Shown here piece by piece: positions 40,197 through 49,595 of a stretch of DNA of 64,000 nt. Each line of letters starts with the position of its first letter. Position 1 is the first letter of the stretch. The position numbers and the translations under genes were made by a program. The notes below the pieces were generated by a model, which did no database searches, was not told where the DNA came from, and saw only the letters and a program-made list of their open reading frames with translations. Origin of the DNA: Rhodococcus sp. SMB37 (GTDB taxonomy: Bacteria; Actinomycetota; Actinomycetes; Mycobacteriales; Mycobacteriaceae); contig NZ_SLVY01000018.1 of assembly GCF_004345605.1 (NCBI RefSeq), positions 1 through 64,000 on the forward strand. The letters run 5' to 3'.

Positions 40197-40531
40197 GAGA
40201 TCGGGTCCGTGGCCGTTCACCATGGGGAATCGGTGACGGCGGGGCTCCCATCACCTCGGCAAACGGGGCGTTCGTCGGAGTGGCGAGTGCGCGCACCGCG
40301 CGCACTGCGTCAACCGACGGAGTCCGTGTGTGATGGTCGATCACTGCTGCGCCACGGCCGCTGATCGGTAGGTCACACTGCCGGTAGCGGCGTCGGTTCG
40401 GTCTCGTGAAGGGACTTCTCGTTCAAGAGATTTCGATGTTCGTGACATAGTGGTTCGTCGGCAACGGGGGTCTTGCCGAAAATTCGATCCATGTAACACG
40501 AGGGGGCGTGCTGGCGCTCCGGGGGGAACGT
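40197..40531. other. Conservon-MHYT intergenic region
   Basis: About 335 bases. A hairpin at 40286-40306 probably ends the conservon transcript. The remainder must contain the promoter of the MHYT gene, but no clear -35/-10 pair stands out. No gene is supported. Confidence 0.5.
40286..40306 (+). terminator. Hairpin after the conservon operon
   Basis: AGTGCGCGC, loop ACC, GCGCGCACT: nine-base perfect arms, 90 bases beyond the GTPase stop; no T-tract. Confidence 0.55.
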
Positions 40532-41329
40532 ATGTCGCACGAACTTCACCACTTCTCCATGGGGATGTGGGTCTTCTTTCTGGCTTGGCTCACCTCGATC
40601 GTGGGGTGCTACATCGGCCTGACCTGCGCGCGCCGCGCGAGGCAGGCCACTGTGCGCCGGGAGAAGCGACGCTGGACCGCGTTGGCGAGCGTCGCGACCG
40701 GCGGGATCGGTGTCTGGCTGATGCATTTCACCGGCATGATCGGATTCGAGATTCCGGGCGCCATCGTCCGTTTCAACATCTGGCTGACCTTGCTGTCGGT
40801 TGTGCTCGCGGTCGGTGCCACCTGGTTCGGACTTTCTGTCGTCGACGTCGACGAGCCGTGGATGCAGTGGGTGCCCGATGGGCTGAGGCTGCCGCTCGGT
40901 GGTGTGATCATGGGCCTCGGTGTGGGCGCGATGCACTACAGCGGGATGGCCGCGATTCGTGTCGCGGGAACGCTCGATCAGGCGGTGCCCTACGTACTTG
41001 CTTCGTTGGCGATCGGCATCATGGCCGCCTTCACCGCTCTGTGGCTCAGCCTCGAGGTGGATCGGCGCGCGGTGCGCTTCCCTGCTGCGGTGCTGATGGG
41101 ATGTGCGGTCGTCGCGCTGCATTACACGGGTATGGCGGGTATTTCCGTGGTCCTGGACCCGTTGGCGGAGTTGCCCGAGGGGATGACCGCGGTGGCGTTG
41201 CTGTTCCCGGGCTTCGTGGTCGGCGTGATCGCACTTGCGATCACGGTGGTGCTGTTGATGGCGGCGCCGAGCGATCAGGATCTCCAGCACGAGTACGAGA
41301 TCGCGGACTGGATCGACGACGTTCGTTAG
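40532..41329 (+). CDS. MHYT-domain integral membrane protein
   Basis: Seven-helix-type membrane protein of 265 residues with three copies of the MHYT motif: LMHFTGM (about 66), AMHYSGM (about 142) and ALHYTGM (about 200). The His and Met residues are thought to bind a metal, perhaps copper, and to sense oxygen, CO or NO. No GGDEF, EAL or kinase domain is attached, so output is unknown. The start is ATG 40532 behind a GGGGGGAAC stretch; GTG 40508 is in frame but less likely. It sits between the conservon and gyrA. Confidence 0.88.
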   Translation: MSHELHHFSMGMWVFFLAWLTSIVGCYIGLTCARRARQATVRREKRRWTALASVATGGIGVWLMHFTGMIGFEIPGAIVRFNIWLTLLSVVLAVGATWFGLSVVDVDEPWMQWVPDGLRLPLGGVIMGLGVGAMHYSGMAAIRVAGTLDQAVPYVLASLAIGIMAAFTALWLSLEVDRRAVRFPAAVLMGCAVVALHYTGMAGISVVLDPLAELPEGMTAVALLFPGFVVGVIALAITVVLLMAAPSDQDLQHEYEIADWIDDVR

Positions 41330-41357
41330 GACACCGGTTCGGGGAAAGTGCCTGTCC

Positions 41358-41388
41358 TTGGCAGCACTAGCTGACCTGCACCTATAGA
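41358..41388 (+). promoter_or_regulatory. Possible gyrA promoter
   Basis: TTGGCA (41358-41363) and TATAGA (41383-41388) with a 19-base spacer, about 75 bases before the gyrA start. The spacer is slightly long; it is plausible because gyrA here is far from the gyrB promoter. Confidence 0.4.
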
Positions 41389-41461
41389 CTCGGGTGGTTG
41401 CGAGACGTTCGTCGGGCCCCAGCTCGGATCGGACGTTCGAGCCGAGTAGAAGAAGGAGCTC

Positions 41462-43966
41462 ATGACCGACACCACGTTGCCGCCGGAGGGTGCGGGGCAC
41501 GACCGCATCGAGCCCGTCGACATCCAGCAGGAGATGCAGAACAGCTACATCGATTACGCGATGAGCGTGATCGTGGGCCGAGCCCTCCCCGATGTGCGTG
41601 ACGGTCTCAAGCCCGTGCACCGACGCGTGCTGTACGCGATGTTCGACAACGGCTTCCGCCCCGAGCGCGGCTATGTGAAGTCTGCGCGTGCGGTCGCAGA
41701 GACGATGGGCAACTACCACCCGCACGGCGACTCTTCGATCTACGACACCCTGGTGCGTCTCGCCCAGCCGTGGTCGATGCGGTACCCGCTCGTCGACGGG
41801 CAGGGAAACTTCGGTTCCCGCGGAAACGACGGTGCTGCCGCCATGCGGTACACAGAGTGCCGTCTGACTCCGCTCGCCATGGAGATGTTGCGGGAAATCG
41901 ACCACGAGACGGTCGATTTCCAGCCGAACTACGACGGTCGTACCCAGGAACCGACGGTTCTCCCCAGCCGTATCCCCAACCTGTTGATCAATGGTTCGGG
42001 CGGTATCGCGGTCGGTATGGCCACCAACATTCCGCCGCACAACCTCAACGAGGTAGCCGAGGCGGTCTACTGGGCGCTCGAGAACTTCGAGGCCGACGAG
42101 GAAGCCACGCTCGCGGCGGTCATGGAGCGCATCAAGGGCCCCGATTTCCCGACCTCAGGGCTGATCACCGGCTCGCAGGGCATCCACGATGCCTACACGA
42201 CCGGGCGTGGTTCGGTGAAGATGCGCGGCGTCGTGGAGATCGAAGAGGACTCCAAGGGTCGGTCGTTCATCGTCATCACCGAGTTGCCGTACATGGTCAA
42301 CCCGGACAACCTGATCACGTCGATCGCGGAGCAGGTGCGCGACGCGAAGATCGCGGGCATCTCCGATATCCACGACGAGTCGTCCGACCGCATCGGCATG
42401 CGCATCGTCGTCACGGTCCGCCGCGACGCCGTCGCCAAGGTCGTGCTGAACAACCTCTACAAGCACACGCAGCTGCAGACGAGCTTCGGATGCAACATGC
42501 TGTCGATCGTCGACGGAGTGCCACGCACGCTGCGCCTCGACCAGATGATCCGGCTGTATGTCACCCACCAGATCGAGGTCATCGTCCGCCGGACGCGGTA
42601 CCTGCTGCGCAAGGCCGAAGAGCGGGCCCATATCCTGCGCGGTCTGGTCAAGGCCCTCGACGCCCTCGACGAGGTCATCAGGTTGATCCGCGCGTCGCAG
42701 ACCGTGGACATCGCCCGCGCAGGCCTCATGGAGTTGCTCGACGTCGACGAGATCCAGGCGGACGCCATCCTGGCGATGCAGTTGCGCCGGCTCGCGGCCC
42801 TGGAACGGCAGAAGATCGTCGACGACCTCGCCGAGATCGAACGCGAGATCGAAGACTACAAGGACATCCTCGCCAAGCCCGAGCGGCAGCGCGCAATCGT
42901 CCGCGACGAACTGAAAGAGATCGTCGAGAAGTACGGCGATGAGCGTCGCACGCGCATCGTTCCCGCCGACGGCGACGTCACCGACGAGGATCTGATCGCC
43001 CGCGAGGACGTGGTCGTCACGATCACCGAGACCGGCTACGCCAAGCGGACCCGCACCGACCTGTACCGGTCGCAGAAGCGTGGTGGCAAGGGTGTCAAGG
43101 GTGCCGACCTCAAGCAGGACGACATCGTCAAGCACTTCTTCGTGACGTCGACGCACGACTGGCTGCTGTTCTTCACGACGAAGGGCCGCGTCTACCGCGC
43201 GAAGGCGTACGAGCTTCCCGAAGCGAACCGCACGGCTCGTGGCCAGCACGTCGCGAACCTGCTGGCATTCCAGCCGGACGAGCGGATCCAGGGCGTCATC
43301 CGGCTCAAGACATACGAGGACGCGCCCTACTTGGTGCTCGCCACCCGCAACGGCCTGGTGAAGAAGTCGCGTCTGTCGGACTTCGATTCGAACCGGTCGG
43401 GCGGCATCGTCGCGATCAACCTGCGTGACGAGGACGAGCTGGTCGGCGCCGTGCTGTGTTCTGCCGACGACGACCTGCTGCTGGTGTCGGAGCTGGGTCA
43501 GTCCATCCGTTTCTCGGCGACCGACGAGGCGTTGCGTCCGATGGGTCGCGCGACGTCCGGCGTCCAGGGCATGCGGTTCAACGGCGAGGACAAACTGCTG
43601 TCGCTGAATGTGGTGAAGGAGGGCACGTACCTGCTGGTTGCGACGTCCGGTGGCTATGCGAAGCGCACGCCGATGGAGGACTATCCGGTTCAGGGTCGCG
43701 GCGGTAAGGGTGTTCTGACCATCCAGTACGACAAGCGACGTGGCACCCTGGTCGGTGCACTGATCGTCGAGGACGATGACGAGTTGTACGCGATCACGTC
43801 CGGCGGCGGTGTCATTCGTACTGCTGCCAAGCAGGTGCGCAAGGCAGGCCGACAGACCAAGGGTGTGCGTTTGATGAACCTGGGCGACGGCGACACGTTG
43901 CTTGCGATTGCACGCAACGCCGACGAGCCTGAGGAGATCGACGCATCCGAATCGAAGGAGTCGTAA
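41462..43966 (+). CDS. gyrA: DNA gyrase subunit A
   Basis: DNA-cleaving subunit of gyrase, 834 residues. The catalytic tyrosine is in [14 protein letters not shown] (about residue 129). The quinolone-resistance region reads [15 protein letters not shown], with serine where M. tuberculosis has alanine 90, plus the usual Ser and Asp. The C-terminal wrapping domain carries the GyrA box ([14 protein letters not shown]) and repeated blades. AAGGAG lies close to ATG 41462. The DUF3566 reading frame begins immediately after its TAA. Confidence 0.98.
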   Translation: MTDTTLPPEGAGHDRIEPVDIQQEMQNSYIDYAMSVIVGRALPDVRDGLKPVHRRVLYAMFDNGFRPERGYVKSARAVAETMGNYHPHGDSSIYDTLVRLAQPWSMRYPLVDGQGNFGSRGNDGAAAMRYTECRLTPLAMEMLREIDHETVDFQPNYDGRTQEPTVLPSRIPNLLINGSGGIAVGMATNIPPHNLNEVAEAVYWALENFEADEEATLAAVMERIKGPDFPTSGLITGSQGIHDAYTTGRGSVKMRGVVEIEEDSKGRSFIVITELPYMVNPDNLITSIAEQVRDAKIAGISDIHDESSDRIGMRIVVTVRRDAVAKVVLNNLYKHTQLQTSFGCNMLSIVDGVPRTLRLDQMIRLYVTHQIEVIVRRTRYLLRKAEERAHILRGLVKALDALDEVIRLIRASQTVDIARAGLMELLDVDEIQADAILAMQLRRLAALERQKIVDDLAEIEREIEDYKDILAKPERQRAIVRDELKEIVEKYGDERRTRIVPADGDVTDEDLIAREDVVVTITETGYAKRTRTDLYRSQKRGGKGVKGADLKQDDIVKHFFVTSTHDWLLFFTTKGRVYRAKAYELPEANRTARGQHVANLLAFQPDERIQGVIRLKTYEDAPYLVLATRNGLVKKSRLSDFDSNRSGGIVAINLRDEDELVGAVLCSADDDLLLVSELGQSIRFSATDEALRPMGRATSGVQGMRFNGEDKLLSLNVVKEGTYLLVATSGGYAKRTPMEDYPVQGRGGKGVLTIQYDKRRGTLVGALIVEDDDELYAITSGGGVIRTAAKQVRKAGRQTKGVRLMNLGDGDTLLAIARNADEPEEIDASESKES

Positions 43967-44200
43967 GTGAGCACTCCCCAGGGGCCGAACGGATCCGACC
44001 AGGGAAAATCCGCCCGGAAGCCCGAGGATCGGAACGGACGCGAGGTGGAAACCGATCCGAGCGGCCCGGCCGCTGAGAAACAGGCGCCCGAGCAGGCGAA
44101 ACCTGCCGGTGAAGCCCGCAGGGAAGCCGGTGGCAGATTCCAAGAACCAGCCGGCCCAGAACTCGTCCGAGTCGACGGAGTCTGCTTCGAACCCGGGTAA
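43967..44200 (+). CDS. 5' fragment of the DUF3566 gene (frame broken)
   Basis: 77-codon frame starting GTG directly after the gyrA stop, with GAAGGAG seven bases upstream, the best ribosome site in this stretch. Its product is low-complexity and hydrophilic (Pro/Ala/Glu/Lys). Up to about 44134 its codons are GC-rich at third positions. Beyond that they turn poor (AGA TTC CAA GAA CCA) while the +1 frame becomes good. It therefore looks like the true start of the DUF3566 protein, cut off by a one-base insertion near 44125-44138. Confidence 0.6.
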   Translation: MSTPQGPNGSDQGKSARKPEDRNGREVETDPSGPAAEKQAPEQAKPAGEARREAGGRFQEPAGPELVRVDGVCFEPG

Positions 44201-45113
44201 GGGCGATCCGGCTCCCGCCGAGGGGCAGGCGACGCGGCCGGTGCAGCGTTCGAACCCGACGGCGCGTCCGTCGGGCCAGACACCGCCGTGGCAGCGTGGA
44301 CAGCAGCAACCGGCCGGCGACAAGCAGGGTGCTGCGCAGCAGAGCACCCCGCAGCAGAACACCCCACAGACGAATCTCCCCGGAGTCGGACCTGGCCTGG
44401 GGAAGGCTGCGAATCGTCCGTCAGGAGCCTCTCAGCGTCCCGCAACGGGGCCCCAGCCTGTCGCGGGTAAGCCTGCCGCGAAGAACAACCCTCCCGCGAA
44501 GAGCAGCTCCGCGCCGACACGCCCCGTCGTCACGGGTACAGCGGCCGCATCCATGACCGGAGGCGCGCAGGGATCCGATCGTGCCGCAGTGAAGGCGAAG
44601 TCTGCGGTCATCGACGGCCCGACCAGGCACATCGAGCGCAAGGACCTGGCGAAGGACCTGCCGGACCTGTCGACTGTCAAGCATCCGACTCCGACGGCAG
44701 CGGTCGCGGTGGAAACCCCGCATGCGAGCCCCGTAGCCGTGGCACCTACCGCAGGTGCCGCGCTCAGGGCGACCGTGCAGCTGCGCCGCATCGATCCGTG
44801 GTCGATGCTGAAGGTGTCCGCTCTGATCTCCCTGTCGCTGTTCTTCGTGTGGATGATCGCGGTGGGCCTGCTGTACGGTGTGCTGGCGGGCATGGGCGTG
44901 TGGGACCGGTTGAACAGCGCCTTCACCGACCTCGTCTCGGAGTCGGGTAGTGACGGACTCATCACTGTCGGTCAGGTGTTCGGCTACGCGACGGTGATCG
45001 GCCTCGCCAACATGGTGCTGATGACCGCCCTTGCAACGCTCGGTGCGTTCATCTACAACCTCTGCAGCGATCTCGTCGGCGGAGTCCAGGTCACCTTGGC
45101 CGATCCGGACTGA
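44109..45113 (+). CDS. DUF3566 domain-containing transmembrane protein
   Basis: Counterpart of M. tuberculosis Rv0007, 334 residues as an independent frame from GTG 44109. The first 225 residues are Pro/Gln/Ala/Ser-rich and probably disordered. The DUF3566 domain follows ([21 protein letters not shown], helix [20 protein letters not shown], then [19 protein letters not shown] and [10 protein letters not shown]). GTG 44109 has only a poor Shine-Dalgarno, and the frame is open back to 43971 with no other start, which supports a frameshift from the 43967 frame. Function unknown; it is found next to gyrA across Corynebacteriales. Confidence 0.85.
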   Translation: MKPAGKPVADSKNQPAQNSSESTESASNPGKGDPAPAEGQATRPVQRSNPTARPSGQTPPWQRGQQQPAGDKQGAAQQSTPQQNTPQTNLPGVGPGLGKAANRPSGASQRPATGPQPVAGKPAAKNNPPAKSSSAPTRPVVTGTAAASMTGGAQGSDRAAVKAKSAVIDGPTRHIERKDLAKDLPDLSTVKHPTPTAAVAVETPHASPVAVAPTAGAALRATVQLRRIDPWSMLKVSALISLSLFFVWMIAVGLLYGVLAGMGVWDRLNSAFTDLVSESGSDGLITVGQVFGYATVIGLANMVLMTALATLGAFIYNLCSDLVGGVQVTLADPD

Positions 45114-45144
45114 TCTGCAGGAATGCTGCCCCATCGAGGCGATT

Positions 45145-45173
45145 TTGTTCTTCGAGTGTCGGTGGGGTAGTGT
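45145..45173 (+). promoter_or_regulatory. Possible tRNA-Ile promoter
   Basis: TTGTTC (45145-45150), 17-base spacer, TAGTGT (45168-45173), ending 15 bases before the tRNA. The elements are weak matches but well spaced. Confidence 0.4.
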
Positions 45174-45188
45174 TCCATCTCGGTTCGA

Positions 45189-45262
45189 GGGCCTATAGCT
45201 CAGGCGGTTAGAGCGCTTCGCTGATAACGAAGAGGTCGGAGGTTCAAGTCCTCCTAGGCCCA
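45189..45262 (+). tRNA. ileT: tRNA-Ile (GAT anticodon)
   Basis: 74-base cloverleaf. Acceptor arms GGGCCTA and TAGGCCC pair, with discriminator A. The D-loop AGCTCAGGCGGTTAGAGC and TΨC loop GGTTCAAGTC are canonical. The anticodon GAT is at 45223-45225. CCA is not encoded. It lies downstream of gyrA as in mycobacteria. Confidence 0.97.
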
Positions 45263-45287
45263 CTCCCCGTGCCGAAAGGGCAGCAGA

Positions 45288-45389
45288 ATGAAGGTTCTCA
45301 TTGCGGTGGGAACGGCAGTTCTGGTGGTCTTCGGACTCACCCGGATTCTCCGGAGTGAGGATGAATGGCACGAGGTACCCAGCCGGTAA
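45288..45389 (+). CDS. DLW-39 family small membrane protein
   Basis: 33-residue open frame between tRNA-Ile and tRNA-Ala, starting ATG 45288 with GAAAGGGCAG just upstream. It has a single hydrophobic helix (VLIAVGTAVLVVFGLTRIL) followed by an acidic/aromatic tail (DEWHEVPSR). Position, size and pattern fit the tiny DLW-39 proteins annotated at this place in actinobacteria. Function unknown. Confidence 0.7.
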   Translation: MKVLIAVGTAVLVVFGLTRILRSEDEWHEVPSR

Positions 45390-45399
45390 TTCGGCGAAC

Positions 45400-45472
45400 G
45401 GGGCCTTAGCTCAGTTGGTAGAGCGCTGCCTTTGCAAGGCAGATGTCAGGAGTTCGAATCTCCTAGGCTCCA
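45400..45472 (+). tRNA. alaT: tRNA-Ala (TGC anticodon)
   Basis: 73-base cloverleaf with acceptor arms GGGGCCT and AGGCTCC (one G-T pair) and discriminator A. The anticodon stem CTGCC/GGCAG has loop TTTGCAA, anticodon TGC at 45433-45435. T-loop AGTTCGAATC. CCA is not encoded. Confidence 0.97.
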
Positions 45473-45476
45473 CAGT

Positions 45477-45512
45477 TGAAGGGCGCTTCCGATTTCTCGG
45501 AAGCGCCCTTCA
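45477..45512. terminator. Bidirectional terminator after tRNA-Ala
   Basis: Perfect 16-base arms TGAAGGGCGCTTCCGA and its complement with loop TTTC, between tRNA-Ala and the convergent csoR gene. Confidence 0.88.
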
Positions 45513-45530
45513 GTCGTTCTGGGTTTCAGA

Positions 45531-45878
45531 TCAGGACCGCAGCAGCCGGGCGATGGCGTCCGTCGCTTCCTTGATCTTCGCGTCCGCTTCCGGTCCGCCG
45601 GCGACCGCGGCGTCGACGACGCAGTGACTGATGTGGTCTTCGAGCAGACCCATCGCGACGGCCTGCAGAGCCTTGGTCATCGCCGAGACCTGCGTGAGGA
45701 TGTCGATGCAGTACTTCTCGTCTTCGACCATTCGCTGCAGCCCTCGGGCCTGGCCTTCGATGCGCTTGAGTCGCTTGAGATAGGCATCCTTCTCGGTGAT
45801 GTATCCGTGTCCCGTGTGCCCATGGCAGTCGGCCGCAGGAACATCGGGTGGTGTGGCCGCGGGGGTTGGGGTGGCCAT
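45531..45878 (-). CDS. csoR: CsoR-family copper-sensing repressor
   Basis: All-helical metal-sensing repressor of 115 residues. The signature YLKRLKRIEGQARGLQRMVEDEKYCIDILTQ and, 25 residues on, DHISHCV give the Cys...His-x3-Cys copper(I) site. An N-terminal His-rich stretch (ADCHGHTGHGY) may add metal binding. ATG 45878 has AGGAGG six bases upstream. It is the last gene of the copZ-copA-csoR row and probably represses that operon at the box near 49430. Confidence 0.93.
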   Translation of the reverse strand: MATPTPAATPPDVPAADCHGHTGHGYITEKDAYLKRLKRIEGQARGLQRMVEDEKYCIDILTQVSAMTKALQAVAMGLLEDHISHCVVDAAVAGGPEADAKIKEATDAIARLLRS

Positions 45879-45926
45879 TGTGTCCTCCTGGAATCCGGCT
45901 GTCATGTGGCGCATCGTCGATTATGC

Positions 45927-48176
45927 CTATCGTGCGGACGAGCGGAATCGACGAAGCCGCAGACTGTTGCTGACCACGAACACCGACGAGAAAGCCATAG
46001 CGGCGCCGGCGATCATGGGGTTGAGCAGACCCATCGCCGCCAACGGCAGCGCGGCGACGTTGTAGGCGAAGGCCCAGAACAGGTTGCCCTTGATTGTGTC
46101 GAGGGTGCGACGGGAGAGTCTGATCGCATCCGCAGCGGCGCGCAGGTCACCTCGCACAAGTGTCAGATCGCTCGCTTCGATCGCGACATCGGTGCCGGTG
46201 CCCATCGCCAGCCCGAGGTCGGCCTGGGCAAGTGCGGCGGCGTCGTTGATCCCGTCACCGACCATGGCGACCACCTTGCCCTGATCCTGCAGACGCTTGA
46301 CGACGTCGACCTTCTCGGAGGGCAGAACCTCGGCGATCACCTCGTCGATCCCCACCTGACCTGCGATCGTCGTGGCAGCTGCGGTGTTGTCGCCGGTGAG
46401 CATGATCGGTGTCAGCCCGAGATCCCGCAGCTGGGTGATCGCCTCGGCGGAGGTGGATTTGACGGTGTCGGCGACCATCAGGACCGCACGTGCTTGACCA
46501 TCCCAGCCGACCGCGACGGCGGTCCTGCCTTCGGCTTCGGCGGCCTTCATGGCGTCGTCGAGTTCGGTGGGCAGGTGCTGGGAGGAATCGGCGAGCAGCC
46601 GTGTACGCCCTACGAGCACTGCATGATCGTCCACGGTGCCCTGCACGCCGAGTCCCGCGAGGTTCGCGAACTGTTCCACCGTCGGCAGGTCGCCCACCTT
46701 GTCGCGGGCGCCCTTGGCGATTGCCTGTGCGATGGGGTGTTCGGAGGAATCCTCCAGGGCTCCTGCCAGACGCAGCACCTCGCCGGTGTCCTCGCCGTCG
46801 GCGACGATCACCTCGACCAGAATCATCTTGCCGGCGGTGATGGTGCCGGTCTTGTCGAGGACGACGGTGTCGACGCGGCGGGTCGATTCGAGGACTTCGG
46901 GGCCCTTGATCAGGATGCCGAGCTGGGCCCCGCGACCGGTGCCGACCATCAGCGCGGTCGGTGTCGCCAGCCCGAGCGCACACGGGCACGCGATGATGAG
47001 CACGGCGACCGCGGCGGTGAATGCGGCCGCGACCGAGCCGCCGGTACCGAGCCAGAACCCGAGGGTGCCGACCGACAGGGCGATCACGATCGGGACGAAA
47101 ACTCCGGAGATTCTGTCGGCCAGCCGTTGCGCCTGGGCCTTGCCGGTCTGGGCGTCCTCGACGAGCTTGGCCATCTGCGCGAGCTGCGTGTCCGATCCGA
47201 CGCGGTTGGCCCGTACGACGATGCGTCCTCCCACGTTGACGGTGGCGCCGATGACCTGGTCGTCCGGTCCGATCTCGACCGGCACCGATTCGCCGGTGAC
47301 CATCGAGGCATCCACTGCGGAGGAGCCGTCGACGACGATGCCGTCGGTGGCGACCTTCTCGCCGGGCCGGACCACGAATTCGTCTCCGACAGCCAATTCC
47401 TCGACCGGTATCCGTTGCTCGGCTCCGTCGCGGAGCACCGAGACCTCCTTGGCACCGAGCTCGAGCAGTGCACGCAGCGCGGCTCCGGCGCTGCGCTTGG
47501 ATCGGGCCTCGAAGTATCGTCCCGCGAGGATGAAGGTCGTGACCCCGGCGGCGGCTTCGAGGTAGATGTTTCCCGAGCCGTCGGTGCGGGCGATGGTGAA
47601 CTCGAACGGGTGCGTCATGCCGGTGATTCCGGCCGTGCCCCAGAACAGGGCGTAGATCGACCAGCCGAATGCGGCAAGGGTGCCGACGGAGACGAGTGTG
47701 TCCATGGTGGCGGCGCCGTGCCGGAGGTTCGTGAAGGCGGCCTTGTGGAACGGCCAGGCACCCCAGACGACGACCGGAGCGGCGAGGGTCAGCGAGAGCC
47801 ACTGCCAGTTCGGGAACTGGAGGGCTGGAGCCATGGCCATCGCGATCACCGGGATGCTCAGGACCAGTGAGATCAGCAGTCGCTGCCGCAATGCGGCGGT
47901 CGGGTCCGGTTCTTCGGCGGGTTCGGATCCGGCGCCGGTGGGAGGCGCGGGAAGAGATGCGGAGTAGCCGGCTTCCTCGACGGTGGCGACTACGTCGGCG
48001 GGCGACACTTCGCCGACGTAGTCGACGCGTGCCTTCTCGGTGGCGTAGTTGACGGTCGCTGTGACGCCATCGAGCTTGTTGAGTTTGCGCTCGATCCGGT
48101 TGGCGCAGGACGCGCAGGTCATACCACCGATGTCGAGTTCGATCCGACCGTCTGCCGGGCGGGTGATGGAGTTCAT
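45927..48176 (-). CDS. copA: Copper-exporting P1B-type ATPase
   Basis: ATP-driven copper(I) exporter of 749 residues. One N-terminal heavy-metal domain with [11 protein letters not shown] is present. The membrane helices include the CPC ion site ([16 protein letters not shown]). Cytoplasmic signatures are [20 protein letters not shown], the HP motif ([10 protein letters not shown]) and [14 protein letters not shown]. The csoR gene is 48 bases downstream and the exported HVHP-motif protein 26 bases upstream, indicating a copper-resistance operon. Confidence 0.96.
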   Translation of the reverse strand: MNSITRPADGRIELDIGGMTCASCANRIERKLNKLDGVTATVNYATEKARVDYVGEVSPADVVATVEEAGYSASLPAPPTGAGSEPAEEPDPTAALRQRLLISLVLSIPVIAMAMAPALQFPNWQWLSLTLAAPVVVWGAWPFHKAAFTNLRHGAATMDTLVSVGTLAAFGWSIYALFWGTAGITGMTHPFEFTIARTDGSGNIYLEAAAGVTTFILAGRYFEARSKRSAGAALRALLELGAKEVSVLRDGAEQRIPVEELAVGDEFVVRPGEKVATDGIVVDGSSAVDASMVTGESVPVEIGPDDQVIGATVNVGGRIVVRANRVGSDTQLAQMAKLVEDAQTGKAQAQRLADRISGVFVPIVIALSVGTLGFWLGTGGSVAAAFTAAVAVLIIACPCALGLATPTALMVGTGRGAQLGILIKGPEVLESTRRVDTVVLDKTGTITAGKMILVEVIVADGEDTGEVLRLAGALEDSSEHPIAQAIAKGARDKVGDLPTVEQFANLAGLGVQGTVDDHAVLVGRTRLLADSSQHLPTELDDAMKAAEAEGRTAVAVGWDGQARAVLMVADTVKSTSAEAITQLRDLGLTPIMLTGDNTAAATTIAGQVGIDEVIAEVLPSEKVDVVKRLQDQGKVVAMVGDGINDAAALAQADLGLAMGTGTDVAIEASDLTLVRGDLRAAADAIRLSRRTLDTIKGNLFWAFAYNVAALPLAAMGLLNPMIAGAAMAFSSVFVVSNSLRLRRFRSSAR

Positions 48177-48202
48177 TCGGGTCCTCCCGTCGGGTGTGGT
48201 GG

Positions 48203-49126
48203 TCAGTGTCCGTGCCTGTCGGGCGCAGGAGTGGTGTCGGTACCGGTTGACGGCGCGGGCCCGGCGGTCAGAGTGAATTCGGCGGTCCGCACTACTCCGT
48301 CGTGTCGGAAGTCCAGGAACAGTCGGTAGTCGCCGGCGCTGGGGGTTGTGACGGAGAAGTCGATTCCCGGTCCGGCGGGAGTGATCCCGTCACCGGGATG
48401 TCCGTTCGGGTGCACGTGAAGATAGCCGAGGTCGGTTGCCCGCAGCGCTACGAGATGTCCGTAGGCGCCGAGGTAGGGCTGCAGGTCGGTGACCGGGTGC
48501 TCGTCTCGCAATACCGTCGCGGTCATAGTGGAGGCCTGGTCGGGGACGAGGACTCCGTCGAGTGTGACGGTGTAGCCGTCGACCGTGGTGGTCGCGGTAG
48601 GCGGAGGCAGTGGACGGGGATCGAAGTGTCCGGCCACCTGTAGGTCGGCGCCCAGCGTCAGGGGCTTGCCGCCCTCAGGGGTGAAGTCGGCGAAGAGTCG
48701 ATATGTCCCTGCCTCATCGAGGTCGAGCGGCACGGTCCAGGTTCCGGTGTCGTCGAGGACCGGGTGTACGTGTGCGTACTCGGTCAGGTCGCGTCGTACC
48801 GCGATCAGGTGGAGTTGCTTGTCGTGACTTTCGATGTACCGGGTGACCGGCTGTCCGTCGGAATCAAGGATGTGGAAGTGCACCGGGACCTGTGTGCCCG
48901 CGTCGACATCGGCCGTGTCCAGGGCGAAGGTGTAACCGTTGTCGGTGGCCGTCAGTCCTGCAGGGCTCCCTCCGGCGACCGACGCGTCTCTCTCGGGTAC
49001 AACCCCGTCTCCGGGGGTGTCGGGTGTGGTGTTCTCGGGACCGACCAGAGCGCCGGCCCCGACGGCAAGGGTGAAGACTGCGGCCAGGCCGAGAACGAAT
49101 CCGGCGACCTTCGTCGATGTTTTCAT
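48203..49126 (-). CDS. Exported protein with duplicated HVHP-motif domain, copper operon
   Basis: 307-residue protein with an N-terminal signal/anchor ([21 protein letters not shown]). The outside part is an internal duplication of about 110 residues. Repeat 1 has [19 protein letters not shown] and repeat 2 has [20 protein letters not shown]; each is followed by an immunoglobulin-like [10 protein letters not shown] / [10 protein letters not shown] strand. The His pairs suggest metal binding, and the fold recalls YtkA-like domains. The C-terminus ends in DRHGH. Placed between copZ and copA, it is probably an extracytoplasmic copper-handling protein; that role is inference. Confidence 0.7.
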   Translation of the reverse strand: MKTSTKVAGFVLGLAAVFTLAVGAGALVGPENTTPDTPGDGVVPERDASVAGGSPAGLTATDNGYTFALDTADVDAGTQVPVHFHILDSDGQPVTRYIESHDKQLHLIAVRRDLTEYAHVHPVLDDTGTWTVPLDLDEAGTYRLFADFTPEGGKPLTLGADLQVAGHFDPRPLPPPTATTTVDGYTVTLDGVLVPDQASTMTATVLRDEHPVTDLQPYLGAYGHLVALRATDLGYLHVHPNGHPGDGITPAGPGIDFSVTTPSAGDYRLFLDFRHDGVVRTAEFTLTAGPAPSTGTDTTPAPDRHGH

Positions 49127-49160
49127 CGGAGGCTCTCCTGTCCGAGTCCGAATGGGTGAT

Positions 49161-49367
49161 TCAGTCGGCGATCTTGTAGCCGGCCTCGTCGACGGCTGCT
49201 GTTATCGATGCGCTGTCGATCTCGGTGTTCGACTCGATGTCGACGCGTCCGCTTTCGAAGTCGACGTTCACTCCGGTGACGCCGGGGATCTCGCTGATTT
49301 CTTCACGGACCGACGACGCGCAGTGTCCGCAGGTCATTCCGGTCACGGTGATGGTGGTGGTGCTCAT
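49161..49367 (-). CDS. copZ: Copper chaperone CopZ (heavy-metal-associated domain)
   Basis: 68-residue single HMA domain with the copper(I) site MTCGHCASSVREEI and the ferredoxin-like beta-alpha-beta pattern ending AVDEAGYKI. It should carry copper to CopA. It is the first gene of the minus-strand copper operon, right behind a CsoR-type operator. Confidence 0.94.
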   Translation of the reverse strand: MSTTTITVTGMTCGHCASSVREEISEIPGVTGVNVDFESGRVDIESNTEIDSASITAAVDEAGYKIAD

Positions 49368-49420
49368 GAGTTCCTCTTTCTCGATCGCTGCACGTCAGGT
49401 GTTCCGCAGATCAATATACC

Positions 49421-49439
49421 GATACCCCCCATAGGTATC
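49421..49439. promoter_or_regulatory. CsoR-type operator upstream of copZ
   Basis: GATACCCCCCATAGGTATC: inverted GATACC...GGTATC arms with a C-rich centre, the layout of CsoR boxes. It lies 54 bases upstream of the copZ start and overlaps a TATATT -10-like element on the minus strand. Confidence 0.75.
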
Positions 49440-49519
49440 AACCATTGGTGAGGAGTGGACCGCTCGGTGACCGCGTGGTATCTCGAGGGCGAAAACTTTG
49501 GAGAATCTTCTGTAGACGA

Positions 49520-49546
49520 TGTCGAGATCGCACGAACAGTTCCGTC
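49520..49546 (+). promoter_or_regulatory. ECF42-type promoter of the DGPF-sigma operon
   Basis: TGTCGA (49520-49525), 17-base spacer, CGTC (49543-49546), 49 bases before the DGPF start. ECF42 sigma factors are known to use TGTCGA at -35 and CG(A/T)C at -10 in front of DGPF genes, so autoregulation is likely. Confidence 0.72.
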
Positions 49547-49595
49547 CCAGGTGTGGATGCGGCCACGCGGGCTGCACAGAACCGAGGAGACCACG

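Noticed and set aside
42155-44362. 735-codon open frame antisense to gyrA
   Set aside because: It runs opposite the gyrA coding frame and shows no family features.
45624-47870. 748-codon open frame antisense to copA and csoR
   Set aside because: The real genes are on the minus strand with all catalytic motifs; this frame is Gly/Asp/His-rich noise.
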